Source of the DNA: Pantoea rodasii
GTDB taxonomy: Bacteria > Pseudomonadota > Gammaproteobacteria > Enterobacterales > Enterobacteriaceae
DNA: 64,000 nt
Assembly (NCBI RefSeq): GCF_002095465.1
Contig: NZ_MLFP01000015.1
Span: 1 to 64,000, forward strand
Direction of reading: 5' to 3'
Position numbers and translations under genes: made by a program. The notes below the pieces were generated by a model. The model saw nothing but the letters and a program-made list of their open reading frames with translations. It was not told where the DNA came from and made no database searches. Each line of letters starts with the position of its first letter. Within the stretch, counting starts at the first letter, position 1. Positions 1 to 8,669 of the stretch are shown one piece after another.

Positions 1-50
1 TCAGGGCTCTTTAAGTGTGAAATTCATCCAGTCAGGCAAAAATCTTCCCC

Positions 51-553
51 TTACTGACGCGTTTTCAGCCAGTTTTCGATAAAGTCAGCCACGTTAACCG
101 GCTGATTAATATCGAGAAGAGGGATGTTAATCGCTAATTCCGCATCGCTTGCCAGCGCAATCACGTATTCATCCAGTAAATCAGCAACTTCACCTTTTAC
201 ACCATGCCGCCACAGCGCGATTTTGGGTACAGGCTCATCTTTAAATCCTTCAACCAGTACCAGATCTAGCACTGAACTGTCCATACGTGCGGCTAGTTCC
301 GCTAAATCCAACGGCTGATCAGGGGTTTCGCACATCAATGCCCAATGCTGGCGACGATCACTTGATCGGCACCTGCTTTTCGCAGCAAATAGCTGTCTTT
401 TCCCGGCGTATCGATATCCATTTGATGATGAGTATGTTTAATTAACCCTGAACGAATACCGCGTGCCTTAAGCAGCGGAATCACCTGCTGCAACAAGGTA
501 GTTTTCCCGGTGCCGCTCCATGCCACAATCGCCAGTAAAGGCACGCCCATCAA
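51..553 (-). CDS. mobB: Molybdopterin-guanine dinucleotide biosynthesis adaptor MobB (reading frame broken)
   Basis: MobB is a GTP-binding accessory protein that works with MobA when GMP is attached to molybdopterin. The N-terminal half shows the P-loop WSGTGKTT at residues 12-19 and an IKHTHHQMDIDTPGKDS stretch typical of the family. The frame then meets a stop near 338, while the remaining half (ALMCETP onward, with ILVEGFK-like LVLVEGFKDE and LLDIN) continues in another frame to a stop at 51. The break lies around 345-350, where family members have two extra residues before the WAL motif. Adding one or four bases restores a protein of about 167-168 residues, the normal length; loss of one copy of a short cagc-type duplication is possible. 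The start overlaps the end of mobA by 4 nt, so the two are co-translated. I think the break is a sequence error, but a true pseudogene cannot be excluded. Confidence 0.85.
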
Positions 554-1122
554 TGATCTTCCTCATTCACTAAATCTTCAGGTGTATTGATGTTGCGAAA
601 CGCAGACTCTGGATCCGCAAACGTCACCGCATGCCCACCATGCTCACGTAAAAACTGCATCAAACGCCGCTCACCCCGGAGCAGCCAGGCTTCCAGATCG
701 TTGGCCAAGGATCGATTAATCAGTGCCAATGCAGGATGATCGCGCAGTGTGGATCGTACCCACACTGCAGGCGCATCGCCGCGCTGCTGCCATAAACGTG
801 CAACGAAATCCTCTGGCAACCAAGGCGTATCACAGGCACAAAAGGCGACCCACTCGGTCTTACTGTTCTGCAAACCACTCAATATGCCCGCCAGCGGTCC
901 TGGATAATCAGGCATTGAATCCGTCACAACCAGACAGCCGCTAGCCTGATAACGATCAATGTTGCGGTTGGCGCTTATCAACACAATATTGACCTGCGGC
1001 ACCAATCGCTGCAGAACGTGCTGATAAAGCGGCTGGCCCTGAAGCTCCAGCAGCCCTTTATCCTGACCTCCCATACGACTGCCTTGCCCACCCGCGAGGA
1101 TCACGCCGGTAAATGCGGTCAT
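550..1122 (-). CDS. mobA: Molybdenum cofactor guanylyltransferase MobA
   Basis: MobA transfers GMP from GTP to Mo-molybdopterin to make the guanine dinucleotide cofactor in the cytoplasm. The 190-residue product has the nucleotidyltransferase signature [15 protein letters not shown] at residues 9-23, a DYPGPLAG motif and a CDTPWLP metal-site segment. I chose the ATG at 1122 because an AAGGAG ribosome-binding site sits 6 nt upstream and because this start aligns with the E. coli protein; the frame stays open further upstream to 1179. It is the first gene of a mobAB operon, overlapping mobB by 4 nt. Confidence 0.95.
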   Translation of the reverse strand: MTAFTGVILAGGQGSRMGGQDKGLLELQGQPLYQHVLQRLVPQVNIVLISANRNIDRYQASGCLVVTDSMPDYPGPLAGILSGLQNSKTEWVAFCACDTPWLPEDFVARLWQQRGDAPAVWVRSTLRDHPALALINRSLANDLEAWLLRGERRLMQFLREHGGHAVTFADPESAFRNINTPEDLVNEEDH

Positions 1123-1192
1123 TTTCGTCTCCTTAACCATTCTGGACGATACTTGCATAACGGCAGCGTACCACTGCATAGAGGAATCAATA

Positions 1193-1468
1193 ATGAAATA
1201 TCATCGCCTTAATGAACTGTTCGAGCTCCTGCAACCCGCCTGGCAAAAGGAGTCCGACCTTAACCTGCTGGCATTTTTACAAAAATTGGCGCTGGAATCC
1301 GGCTTCAGTGGCCCATTAAGTGAATTAACGGATGATGTATTGATTTACCATCTCAAAATGCGTGATGCCAGCAGCAGTGCTGAAATTCCCGGGCTGAAAA
1401 AGGACTATGAAGTGGACTTCAAAACCGCGCTATTACGTGCACGCGGTGTGATTAAGGATGATGAGTAG
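1193..1468 (+). CDS. yihD: YihD family protein
   Basis: A small protein of 91 residues (E. coli YihD has 89) with conserved [22 protein letters not shown] and [15 protein letters not shown] segments. Function is not established. It is divergent from mobA and lies just upstream of srkA-dsbA, the same order as in E. coli. It has no signal peptide or membrane segment and is probably cytoplasmic. Confidence 0.93.
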   Translation: MKYHRLNELFELLQPAWQKESDLNLLAFLQKLALESGFSGPLSELTDDVLIYHLKMRDASSSAEIPGLKKDYEVDFKTALLRARGVIKDDE

Positions 1469-1511
1469 TGTTATCCTTGCGCATTCCTTGCAACGGTAAC
1501 ATACAGGCAAA

Positions 1512-2489
1512 ATGATGAGCGAAGCCGCCTTTAATTTCCAGACGCTGAACCCCGATGTCATCCTTGATGCACTCTGGGATACCGGTCTGCGTGTCGAATC
1601 CGGCTTAACCGCCCTCAATAGCTACGAAAACCGTGTCTATCAGTTCAGCGATGACGATAAACGTCGCTATGTGGCCAAGTTCTATCGCCCACAGCGCTGG
1701 AGTGCGCAACAAATCCAGGAAGAACACCAGTTCACGCACGACCTGCTCGCAGATGAAGTGCCCGTGGCGGCACCTATGACATTACAGAGCAGCACGCTGA
1801 ATCATCATGCCGGTTTTATGTTTGCCGTTTTCCCTAGCCTGGGTGGGCGACAATATGAAACCGATAATGAAGAACAGATGGAATGGGTGGGCCGTTTTCT
1901 CGGCCGTATCCATCAAACGGGTCGCCAAAGCCTGTTTCAACAGCGCCCCACTTTCGGTCTGGAAGAGTATGTCTTCCAACCCCGTCAGGAGCTGGAGCAA
2001 AGCACGCTGGTGCCGGCTGCCTTGAAGGATGCGCTGCTGAACGCCGTTGATAAACTGAGCGGCACGTTGCAGCAGTGCTGGCACAACAACTGGCAACCGC
2101 TCAGGCTGCACGGCGATTGCCATCCAGGCAATATCCTGTGGCGTGATGGCCCGATGTTTGTCGATCTTGATGATGCGCGCAACGGCCCTGCAGTGCAGGA
2201 TCTGTGGATGCTGGTAAACGGCGATCGTCAGGAGCAGCTGATCCAGTGGGATATTCTGCTGGAAGCTTATAATGAATTCAGTGACTTCGATTTACATGAA
2301 TTGTCACTGATTGAGCCTTTACGCGCTATGCGCATGGTTTATTATTTGGCCTGGGTGGTACGCCGCTGGCAAGATCCCGCTTTTCCGCGCGCCTTTCCCT
2401 GGATGACCGATGAGGATTTCTGGCGCCGACAGATTGCACTATTTATCGAGCAGGAGAAGCTGTTACATCTACCCCCCGTTGCAGCTTAG
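1512..2489 (+). CDS. srkA: Stress response serine/threonine kinase SrkA (YihE/RdoA)
   Basis: SrkA is a eukaryotic-like kinase of the APH/choline kinase fold that protects cells under envelope and oxidative stress and is counted in the Cpx regulon in E. coli. The 325-residue protein shows a probable ATP-contacting lysine in VAKFYRP (K56), the catalytic loop LHGDCHPGN at 199-207, and the metal-binding FVDLDDARNGP segment at 217-227. The start is one of two adjacent ATG codons. It ends 39 nt before dsbA, so the two probably share a transcript, as in E. coli. Confidence 0.95.
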   Translation: MMSEAAFNFQTLNPDVILDALWDTGLRVESGLTALNSYENRVYQFSDDDKRRYVAKFYRPQRWSAQQIQEEHQFTHDLLADEVPVAAPMTLQSSTLNHHAGFMFAVFPSLGGRQYETDNEEQMEWVGRFLGRIHQTGRQSLFQQRPTFGLEEYVFQPRQELEQSTLVPAALKDALLNAVDKLSGTLQQCWHNNWQPLRLHGDCHPGNILWRDGPMFVDLDDARNGPAVQDLWMLVNGDRQEQLIQWDILLEAYNEFSDFDLHELSLIEPLRAMRMVYYLAWVVRRWQDPAFPRAFPWMTDEDFWRRQIALFIEQEKLLHLPPVAA

Positions 2490-2528
2490 CCCGCAATTTT
2501 AATGAAGTACTCAGGAGATTTTTTCACG

Positions 2529-3158
2529 ATGAAAAAGATTATGTTTGCGCTGGTAGGTTTAATGCTGGCATTTGGCGCCTCAGCGGCACAGTTTAATGAC
2601 GGTAAACAATTCGTCACGCTGCCAAAGCCGGTTGCTGGCGAGCCACAAGTTCTGGAGTTTTTCTCCTTCTTCTGCCCGCACTGCTACCAGTTTGAACGCG
2701 TCTATCACGTAAGTGATGCCGTGAAAAAGAACCTGCCAGCGGACACCAAAGTGACTAAATATCACGTTGATTTCCTCGGCGGAGACTTCGGTCCAGTGGT
2801 AACGCAGGCATGGGCTGTGGCAATGGCGCTGGGTGTGGAAAGCAAAGTCACTGCACCGATCTTCGACGGCATTCAGAAAACCCAAACGGTTACCGATGCG
2901 GCCAGCCTGAAAGCCACCTTCATCGAGGCGGCGGGTATCTCGTCAGAAGATTATGATGCGGCGTGGAACAGCTTCGCGGTAAAAGCATTGGTTGCACAGC
3001 AGCAGAAAGCTGCCGCAGATCTTAATCTGCAGGGTGTACCTGCTATCTTTGTTAACGGTAAATACATGGTTAACAACGGTGGTCTCGATACCAGCTCTAT
3101 GGATAACTTCGTTGCCGATTATGCCAACGTAGTGAAGTTCCTGGTTGATAAGAAGTAA
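2529..3158 (+). CDS. dsbA: Periplasmic thiol:disulfide oxidoreductase DsbA
   Basis: DsbA introduces disulfide bonds into exported proteins. The start at the second ATG of the frame is preferred: an AGGAG site precedes it and it gives a proper signal peptide (MKK, then a hydrophobic stretch, ending GASA/A near residue 19). The active site is CPHC at residues 49-52, and a cis-proline loop (GVPAIFVNG) lies in the C-terminal third. The 209-residue length matches the family. It sits directly downstream of srkA and is followed by an intrinsic terminator. Unlike in E. coli, yihF and yihG are absent between dsbA and polA. Confidence 0.97.
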   Translation: MKKIMFALVGLMLAFGASAAQFNDGKQFVTLPKPVAGEPQVLEFFSFFCPHCYQFERVYHVSDAVKKNLPADTKVTKYHVDFLGGDFGPVVTQAWAVAMALGVESKVTAPIFDGIQKTQTVTDAASLKATFIEAAGISSEDYDAAWNSFAVKALVAQQQKAAADLNLQGVPAIFVNGKYMVNNGGLDTSSMDNFVADYANVVKFLVDKK

Positions 3159-3173
3159 TTAGGCTGCAAAAAG

Positions 3174-3194
3174 CGCCGACACCGTCGGCGTTTT
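3174..3194 (+). terminator. Intrinsic terminator after dsbA
   Basis: A perfect 7-bp stem (CGCCGAC / GTCGGCG) with a 3-nt loop, followed by TTTTC, 15 nt after the dsbA stop. It is preceded by an A-run, so it may act in both directions. Confidence 0.8.
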
Positions 3195-3525
3195 CACCCC
3201 AATTTTAACGCTGCAATAACGATCTCTTTGTTAACCCTCCGCTTAATATCCACATGGACACTCCCACTTTTAAAAAGGCGTAATACGTCACAGTAAGTTC
3301 ATAACAATATGAATATTAAGTGATTTTATTCGTAATGTGATTGTAATTTACGTAAATAACAATACGTTATGATTTTTACGCACAAAGTTATCCACAGACA
3401 GATCCTTGCGATCCGTGCCGCGTTACGACGAAAAAAGATCCCGCCATCCCCGCGCAAATTCAACATTCTTCTCTGGTTGTGGCATCCTTATAGCCTCATT
3501 ATCGCAACGAAGAAAATACGAACCT
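3195..3525 (+). promoter_or_regulatory. AT-rich polA upstream region with a DnaA box
   Basis: This stretch lacks a convincing gene. It is AT-rich, carries a perfect 12-bp palindrome ATTTACGTAAAT at 3346-3357 and, at 3388-3396, a perfect 9-mer DnaA box TTATCCACA, 130 nt before the polA start. DnaA is reported to stimulate polA expression in E. coli, so a regulatory role is plausible. I could not pin down -35/-10 hexamers with confidence. Confidence 0.6.
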
Positions 3526-6315
3526 ATGGCGCAAATTGCAGAAAACCCCCTGATTCTGGTAGACGGCTCCTCTTATCTCTACCGGGCGTATCATGCCTTT
3601 CCGCCGCTGACCAACAGTGCAGGCGAGCCCACGGGCGCCATGTACGGTGTGCTCAACATGCTGAAAAGTTTGCTGATGCAGTATCAGCCGAGCCATGTGG
3701 CCGTGGTCTTCGATGCGAAAGGTAAAACTTTCCGTGATGAGTTATTTGAGCACTACAAATCGCATCGCCCGCCAATGCCTGACGATCTGCGTGCACAGAT
3801 TGAACCGTTGCACGAGATGGTTAAAGCGATGGGATTGCCGCTGCTGGCGGTCTCCGGCGTTGAGGCTGACGATGTTATTGGAACGCTGGCGCTGGAAGCC
3901 GAGAAGCAGGGCCGTGCGGTGCTGATCAGCACCGGTGATAAAGACATGGCGCAGCTGGTGACGCCGGGCATTACGCTAATCAATACCATGACGAATACCG
4001 TGCTTGGCCCGGAAGAGGTTGAGCAGAAATACGGTGTGCCGCCTTCATTGATTATCGATTTCCTCGCCATGATGGGTGACAGCTCAGATAACATTCCTGG
4101 CGTGCCGGGCGTGGGTGAGAAAACCGCACAGGCCCTGTTGCAGGGATTGGGTGGTATGCAGTCCATTTACGACAACCTTGAAAAGGTCGCCGATCTCTCG
4201 TTCCGTGGCGCAAAAACCATGGCGGCGAAGCTGGAACAGAACCGTGACGTAGCATTCCTTTCCTATCAACTGGCAACGATTAAAACCGACGTTGAACTGG
4301 AACTGGGCTGCGATCAGCTGATCGTTAACGAGCCTGATGTGGAAGCACTGCAAAGCCTGTTTGGTCGCTATGAGTTTAAGCGCTGGATCACTGATTTACA
4401 GGATGGCACATGGCTGCAGGGGAAAAAGAGCAATGTGAAGGCGCAGAAATCGCTTACCTCTGAGCCTGCAGAAGCGGCGGCAGAAACCACCAGTGTGTTA
4501 TCCGCTGATGGCTATGTCACCATTCTTGATGAGGCGACCTTCAAGCAATGGCTGAGCAAGCTGAAAGAGGCGGAACTTTTTGCCTTCGATCTGGAAACGG
4601 ATTCACTGGATAGCTGGAGTGCCCAAATTGTCGGCCTGTCATTTGCTGTCGCTCCGGGCGAGGCGGCTTATCTGCCGGTGGGGCATGACTATCTTGATGC
4701 ACCCGATCAACTTAACCGCGACGAAGTACTGAAACAGCTGAAACCGTTACTGGAAGATGCCAAAGCGTCGAAGGTGGGGCAAAACCTCAAATACGATCGT
4801 GGCGTGTTGAAGAATTACGACATCGAGCTTCAGGGCATCAAATTCGACACCATGCTGGAATCCTACTGCCTCAGCAGCGTGGGCGGTAAGCATGATATGG
4901 ACAGCCTGTCAGCGCGCTGGCTTAACCATAAAACGGTTACCTTTGAAGAGATTGCCGGTAAAGGAAAAAACCAGCTGACCTTCAACCAGATTGCCGTTGA
5001 GCAGGCCGCCCATTATGCCGCAGAGGATGCTGATGTTACTTTGCAGCTGCATTTACAGATGTGGCCAAAGCTGGAGCAGGAAGCCGGTCCAAAGCAGGTG
5101 TTTACCGATATCGAAATGCCGCTGGTGACAGTGATTTCACGCATTGAGCGTAACGGCGTATTAATCGATCAGAATATCCTGGCAAAACACTCGCAGGAGC
5201 TGACCACGCGTCTGGCTGAACTCGAGCTGAAAGCCCACGAACTGGCGGGCGAGCCGTTTAATCTTTCCTCCACTAAACAGCTGCAAACCATTCTGTTTGA
5301 AAAGCAGGGCATCAAGCCCACCAAGAAAACGCCGGGCGGCGCACCATCAACCAGCGAAGAAGTGCTGGCTGAACTGGCGCTGGACTATCCGCTGCCCAAA
5401 GTGATTCTGGAACATCGTGGCCTGTCTAAGCTGAAGTCGACCTATACCGACAAACTGCCTTTGATGATTAACCCGATTACCGGCCGTGTGCACACTTCCT
5501 ATCATCAGGCGGTCACGGCGACCGGACGTCTCTCATCTACCGATCCGAACCTGCAAAACATCCCGGTACGTAATGATGAAGGTCGCCGTATTCGTCAGGC
5601 ATTTATCGCCGGTGCGGATAAGCGCATTGTGGCTGCCGACTACTCGCAAATTGAGCTGCGCATCATGGCGCATCTGTCGCAGGATAAAGGCCTGCTGGAT
5701 GCGTTTGCGCAGGGTGAAGATATCCACCGCGCGACGGCGTCAGAGGTATTTGGTGTCGCGTTTGGCAAGGTATCTGGCGAGCAGCGCCGCAGTGCCAAGG
5801 CGATTAACTTTGGCCTGATTTACGGCATGAGCGCATTCGGGTTGTCACGTCAGCTCAATATTGGCGCCGGCGAAGCGAAAAAGTATATGGATCTCTACTT
5901 TGAGCGTTACCCGGGCGTATTGCGCTATATGGAGGAAACGCGCGCGCAGGCCGCGGAGAAGGGTTACGTTGAGACCCTGGATGGCCGTCGTCTGTGGTTG
6001 CCCGATATCAACGCCAGTAATGCCATTCGTCGTAAAGCGGCCGAGCGTGCGGCGATTAACGCACCGATGCAAGGCACTGCAGCAGACATTATCAAACGCG
6101 CAATGATTGCTGTGGATGGCTGGCTGCTGCAACAGCAGGGTGACGATGTGAAGATGATCATGCAGGTGCACGATGAACTGGTGTTTGAGATCCACAAGGA
6201 TGCTGTGGAGAGTGCCAGCGCGAAGATCCGTGAGCTGATGGAGAGCAGCATGAAACTGGATGTCCCGTTGCAGGTTGAAGTCGGCACGGGTGATAACTGG
6301 GATCAGGCACACTGA
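3526..6315 (+). CDS. polA: DNA polymerase I
   Basis: Pol I removes RNA primers and fills gaps in replication and repair. The 929-residue protein has all three domains. The 5' nuclease spans about residues 1-290 ([34 protein letters not shown]). The 3'-5' exonuclease spans about 330-520 and keeps its acidic residues ([20 protein letters not shown]). The polymerase spans about 520-929, with motif [16 protein letters not shown], the [15 protein letters not shown]-helix and motif [11 protein letters not shown]. The start [16 protein letters not shown] aligns with the E. coli N-terminus; the frame stays open upstream to 3406 but that extension is not conserved. Confidence 0.98.
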   Translation: MAQIAENPLILVDGSSYLYRAYHAFPPLTNSAGEPTGAMYGVLNMLKSLLMQYQPSHVAVVFDAKGKTFRDELFEHYKSHRPPMPDDLRAQIEPLHEMVKAMGLPLLAVSGVEADDVIGTLALEAEKQGRAVLISTGDKDMAQLVTPGITLINTMTNTVLGPEEVEQKYGVPPSLIIDFLAMMGDSSDNIPGVPGVGEKTAQALLQGLGGMQSIYDNLEKVADLSFRGAKTMAAKLEQNRDVAFLSYQLATIKTDVELELGCDQLIVNEPDVEALQSLFGRYEFKRWITDLQDGTWLQGKKSNVKAQKSLTSEPAEAAAETTSVLSADGYVTILDEATFKQWLSKLKEAELFAFDLETDSLDSWSAQIVGLSFAVAPGEAAYLPVGHDYLDAPDQLNRDEVLKQLKPLLEDAKASKVGQNLKYDRGVLKNYDIELQGIKFDTMLESYCLSSVGGKHDMDSLSARWLNHKTVTFEEIAGKGKNQLTFNQIAVEQAAHYAAEDADVTLQLHLQMWPKLEQEAGPKQVFTDIEMPLVTVISRIERNGVLIDQNILAKHSQELTTRLAELELKAHELAGEPFNLSSTKQLQTILFEKQGIKPTKKTPGGAPSTSEEVLAELALDYPLPKVILEHRGLSKLKSTYTDKLPLMINPITGRVHTSYHQAVTATGRLSSTDPNLQNIPVRNDEGRRIRQAFIAGADKRIVAADYSQIELRIMAHLSQDKGLLDAFAQGEDIHRATASEVFGVAFGKVSGEQRRSAKAINFGLIYGMSAFGLSRQLNIGAGEAKKYMDLYFERYPGVLRYMEETRAQAAEKGYVETLDGRRLWLPDINASNAIRRKAAERAAINAPMQGTAADIIKRAMIAVDGWLLQQQGDDVKMIMQVHDELVFEIHKDAVESASAKIRELMESSMKLDVPLQVEVGTGDNWDQAH

Positions 6316-6326
6316 TAAAATGATGT

Positions 6327-6348
6327 CAGCGGTTTATCCAAACCGCTG
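6327..6348 (+). terminator. Hairpin after polA
   Basis: A 9-bp perfect stem (CAGCGGTTT / AAACCGCTG) with a 4-nt loop lies 11 nt after the polA stop. No T-run follows, so it could be a factor-assisted terminator or an mRNA 3'-end stabiliser. The rest of the gap up to Spot 42 holds only the spf promoter. Confidence 0.45.
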
Positions 6349-6537
6349 GCAACGTCATAAGAAAAAAGTTTACTTAATCGGTTCAGCAACGGGGTAAAGC
6401 CGCTTGTTAAATGCGCGTTTTGTAACTGCCTATCGGCTAAGCATTTTTTTAGTAATTAAACTACATGCCTTAAGCCAAAGTGTGACGAATACGGTAAAAA
6501 AGATGTCGAATCCTGAAACTTAACCACAAAAAACCCT

Positions 6538-6565
6538 TTGTAGGTCGGGGAAAATCAGGTAAAGT
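6538..6565 (+). promoter_or_regulatory. Promoter of Spot 42 RNA
   Basis: TTGTAG (6538-6543), a 16-nt spacer and TAAAGT (6560-6565) place the start site at the GTAGGGTACAG 5' end of the RNA, 7 nt downstream. In E. coli this promoter is repressed by CRP-cAMP. A TGTGA half-site at about 6481 is the only CRP-like sequence I noticed. Confidence 0.65.
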
Positions 6566-6572
6566 TCATCGC

Positions 6573-6679
6573 GTAGGGTACAGAGGTAAGATGTTCTATC
6601 TTTCAGACCTTTTACTTCACGTAATCGGATTTGGCTGAATATTTAGCCGCCCCAGTCATTTATGACTGGGGCGTTTTTA
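6573..6679 (+). ncRNA. spf: Spot 42 small regulatory RNA
   Basis: Spot 42 is an Hfq-dependent RNA that blocks translation of galK and other secondary-metabolism genes. The sequence matches E. coli spf almost base for base: the 5' end GTAGGGTACAGAGG, the unpaired region AGACCTTTTACTTC, and the terminator stem GCCCCAGTCA / TGACTGGGGC followed by T5. The place between polA and engB is also conserved. At about 6641-6643 it has TTT where I recall TTTT in E. coli. That could be natural or another dropped homopolymer base. Confidence 0.95.
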
Positions 6680-6723
6680 TTGGGCTTTATCTGAAAAAAC
6701 GGGCTGAAAACCCGCTTTAGACC

Positions 6724-7365
6724 TTATTCAGATAACGCTTCGCCATCACCTTCCTGCGCCGGTTCCAATTCACTGAACCAGCTATCCAGTTTCTGACGAA
6801 CAATATCCACGCCGATTTTCTTGAGTGATGAGAACATTTCTACCTGCACATCACCCACAAAGCCCAATGCCGCTTCGCGCACCAGTTTGAGTTGCGCTTT
6901 GCGTGCACCTGATGCCAGTTTATCCGCTTTAGTTAACAGCACCAGTACGGGAATGCCGCTCTGCAGTGCCCACTCAATCATGTTTTGATCGAGGTCTTTA
7001 AGGGGATGGCGGATATCCATCAGGACCACCAGGCCTTTCAGAGCCTGACGCTTCTGCAAATATTCAGACAGCGCGCGCTGCCATTTGCGCTTCATCTCTT
7101 CCGGAACTTCGGCGTAGCCATAGCCCGGTAAATCGACCAGGGTTTTCCCCTCGACCACCTGAAACAGGTTAATGAGCTGAGTACGCCCCGGCGTTTTACT
7201 GGTTCGCGCCAGGCCTTTCTGGTTGGTGATGGTATTTAACGCGCTGGATTTGCCTGCATTAGAGCGTCCGGCAAAGGCGACCTCAATGCCCACATCCGCC
7301 GGTAAATGGCGAATATCCGGGGCGCTAAGCACGAAATGGGTCATGTGATAATTCAAAGCAGACAA
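6724..7365 (-). CDS. engB: Ribosome biogenesis GTPase EngB (YihA/YsxC)
   Basis: EngB is an essential GTPase needed for 50S subunit assembly. The 213-residue protein has G1 GRSNAGKSS at 33-41, G2-like KTPGRTQ, G3 DLPGYG at 78-83 and G4 LLTKADKL near residue 145. The N-terminus [12 protein letters not shown] aligns with the E. coli start. It is encoded convergently to spf, the usual arrangement. Confidence 0.97.
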   Translation of the reverse strand: MSALNYHMTHFVLSAPDIRHLPADVGIEVAFAGRSNAGKSSALNTITNQKGLARTSKTPGRTQLINLFQVVEGKTLVDLPGYGYAEVPEEMKRKWQRALSEYLQKRQALKGLVVLMDIRHPLKDLDQNMIEWALQSGIPVLVLLTKADKLASGARKAQLKLVREAALGFVGDVQVEMFSSLKKIGVDIVRQKLDSWFSELEPAQEGDGEALSE

Positions 7366-7586
7366 AGTAAAACTCCAGCAGAGTGATTCGGCAATTGGGC
7401 TGATTATACCTGTTATGGCGCAAAAGTGCCCGATGGCGTCTTAACGCGCCATTTTGTAAGAGATATAGGATTGTTACTGCCAGCCATTACCGTTTAATAG
7501 AATCTTCATAAGTTATTAAGTTGATTATTTTCAATTGGTTATATTTGCGACATGAATTATGTCTTCAAATTACCCTCACACCTCAC

Positions 7587-7614
7587 TTGTTCATTTTACT
7601 GATTGGTCTACATT
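7587..7614 (+). promoter_or_regulatory. Putative csrC promoter
   Basis: TTGTTC (7587-7592), a 16-nt spacer and TACATT (7609-7614) would start transcription near 7621. About 160 nt upstream, at 7455-7464, lies TGTAAGAGAT, which matches one half of the UvrY palindrome as I remember it. csrC is activated by BarA-UvrY in E. coli, so the position makes sense, but the right half-site is poor. Confidence 0.5.
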
Positions 7615-7620
7615 TGGTGT

Positions 7621-7850
7621 CAGTGCACGGCAGCACCCATCAGGAAGATGCGCTCAGGAGTGTCGGGGATGACCAGGAGCTTGGCAGGACGTGATTCAGG
7701 CAAGAGTCGAACAGGGAAAAGGATTACTCGCAGGAGCGATGTGGCGAGGGAACAACCGGGACGTTGTGAGCCGTAAAGGATTTATACCGTTATTCCTTCG
7801 GTAGAAGGTGCGAAATAAGGCGATAGCATAGGCTATCGCCTTTTTTCTTT
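7621..7850 (+). ncRNA. csrC: CsrC regulatory RNA (CsrA-sequestering)
   Basis: CsrC titrates the RNA-binding protein CsrA through many GGA motifs. This stretch contains about ten GGA or AGGA elements (CAGGAAG, CAGGAGT, GGGGATG, CCAGGAGC, GCAGGAC, AAGGATT, CAGGAGCG and others). It ends in a strong terminator: stem GGCGATAGC / GCTATCGCC at 7819-7840 with T6 and then CTTTG, nearly the same terminator tail as E. coli csrC. The place between engB and yihI is conserved. The body differs strongly from E. coli, as is usual for this RNA. The 5' end is inferred from the promoter. Confidence 0.8.
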
Positions 7851-7914
7851 GTCTTCTTTCTGCTAGATTTCGCCGCAATTCTATACTGAAGAAAAATCAC
7901 CGAGACCGGACATC

Positions 7915-8433
7915 ATGAAGCAACCTGCACCAGCCCAGCGTGGCAAACCTGCTAAAGCTAAACGCAAATCGCGTGAAGAACTGAACCAGGAAGCGCGCGA
8001 TCGCAAACGCGATAAAAAGCACAGCGGCCTCAAAGCGGGCAACCGTGCTAACCCGGAAACGAAAGGTGCTGGCAAAGGCCAGGGCCAGAAAAATGCGGAC
8101 CCACGTACCGGCAGTAAAAAACCGGTTGCGCTGGTGGCCGATGGAAAAACGCAGCCGGAGAAAAAACCTGCGGCTACAGTGAAGCCAAAAGCCGAAAAGG
8201 TCCGTCTGACACCAGAAGAAGAATTAGCAAAACTGGAAAATGACGAGCGTCTGGACACCTTGCTGGATCGTCTGGAAAGTGGTGAGACACTCAGCGCTGA
8301 AGATCAGGCATGGCTCGATCAGACGCTGGATCGCATTGACGAGCTGATGGAAGCCCTTGGCATCGCCCTGGATGACGGCGCTGAAGATGAGCAGGCCGAA
8401 GTGGATATGATGCGCTTGCTGAAGGGCAACTAA
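7915..8433 (+). CDS. yihI: Der GTPase-activating protein YihI
   Basis: YihI stimulates the GTPase activity of the ribosome-assembly factor Der. The 172-residue protein has the family's unusual composition: a Lys/Arg-rich, probably disordered first half ([21 protein letters not shown]) and an acidic helical C-terminal half ([20 protein letters not shown], with an acidic end before MMRLLKGN). Length and place next to csrC and hemN agree with E. coli. Confidence 0.95.
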   Translation: MKQPAPAQRGKPAKAKRKSREELNQEARDRKRDKKHSGLKAGNRANPETKGAGKGQGQKNADPRTGSKKPVALVADGKTQPEKKPAATVKPKAEKVRLTPEEELAKLENDERLDTLLDRLESGETLSAEDQAWLDQTLDRIDELMEALGIALDDGAEDEQAEVDMMRLLKGN

Positions 8434-8490
8434 GGCATATTTTGATCGGCATGTGCTTTTGCGCATGCCGCGCTAAACAGGTATTCGCTG

Positions 8491-8667
8491 ATGCTTTGGC
8501 CTGGATCAATTTTAGCGCTGCTACTGACATGTTATCTCCTGTGGTTATTGTTTAAACTTCGTCGCCTGTCGCGTCTGAAGTCGCGTTTACGCCGGCGTTC
8601 GGCTCACCGCTATCTCTCCTCTTCTGCCACGCGACCCTCTCTCAGACGACGTCACCGTAAGGAGTGA
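8491..8667 (+). CDS. Small single-pass membrane peptide upstream of hemN
   Basis: A 58-codon frame starting MLWPGSILALLL. It has one clear hydrophobic segment (about residues 5-20), followed at once by a strongly basic tail (KLRRLSRLKSRLRRRS and RRRHRKE at the end). Its TGA overlaps the start region of hemN, and the AAGGAG used by hemN lies in its last codons, which suggests translational coupling. The predicted topology is N-out/C-in by the positive-inside rule. I do not recognise the family, and coding status rests on composition and tight packing only. An A/T-poor non-coding stretch giving Arg/Leu codons by chance is the alternative. Confidence 0.5.
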   Translation: MLWPGSILALLLTCYLLWLLFKLRRLSRLKSRLRRRSAHRYLSSSATRPSLRRRHRKE

Positions 8668-8669
8668 GC

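Noticed and set aside
5845..6312. A 155-codon minus-strand open frame under the polA 3' end
   Set aside because: Antisense to the polymerase domain; His-rich composition without a domain.
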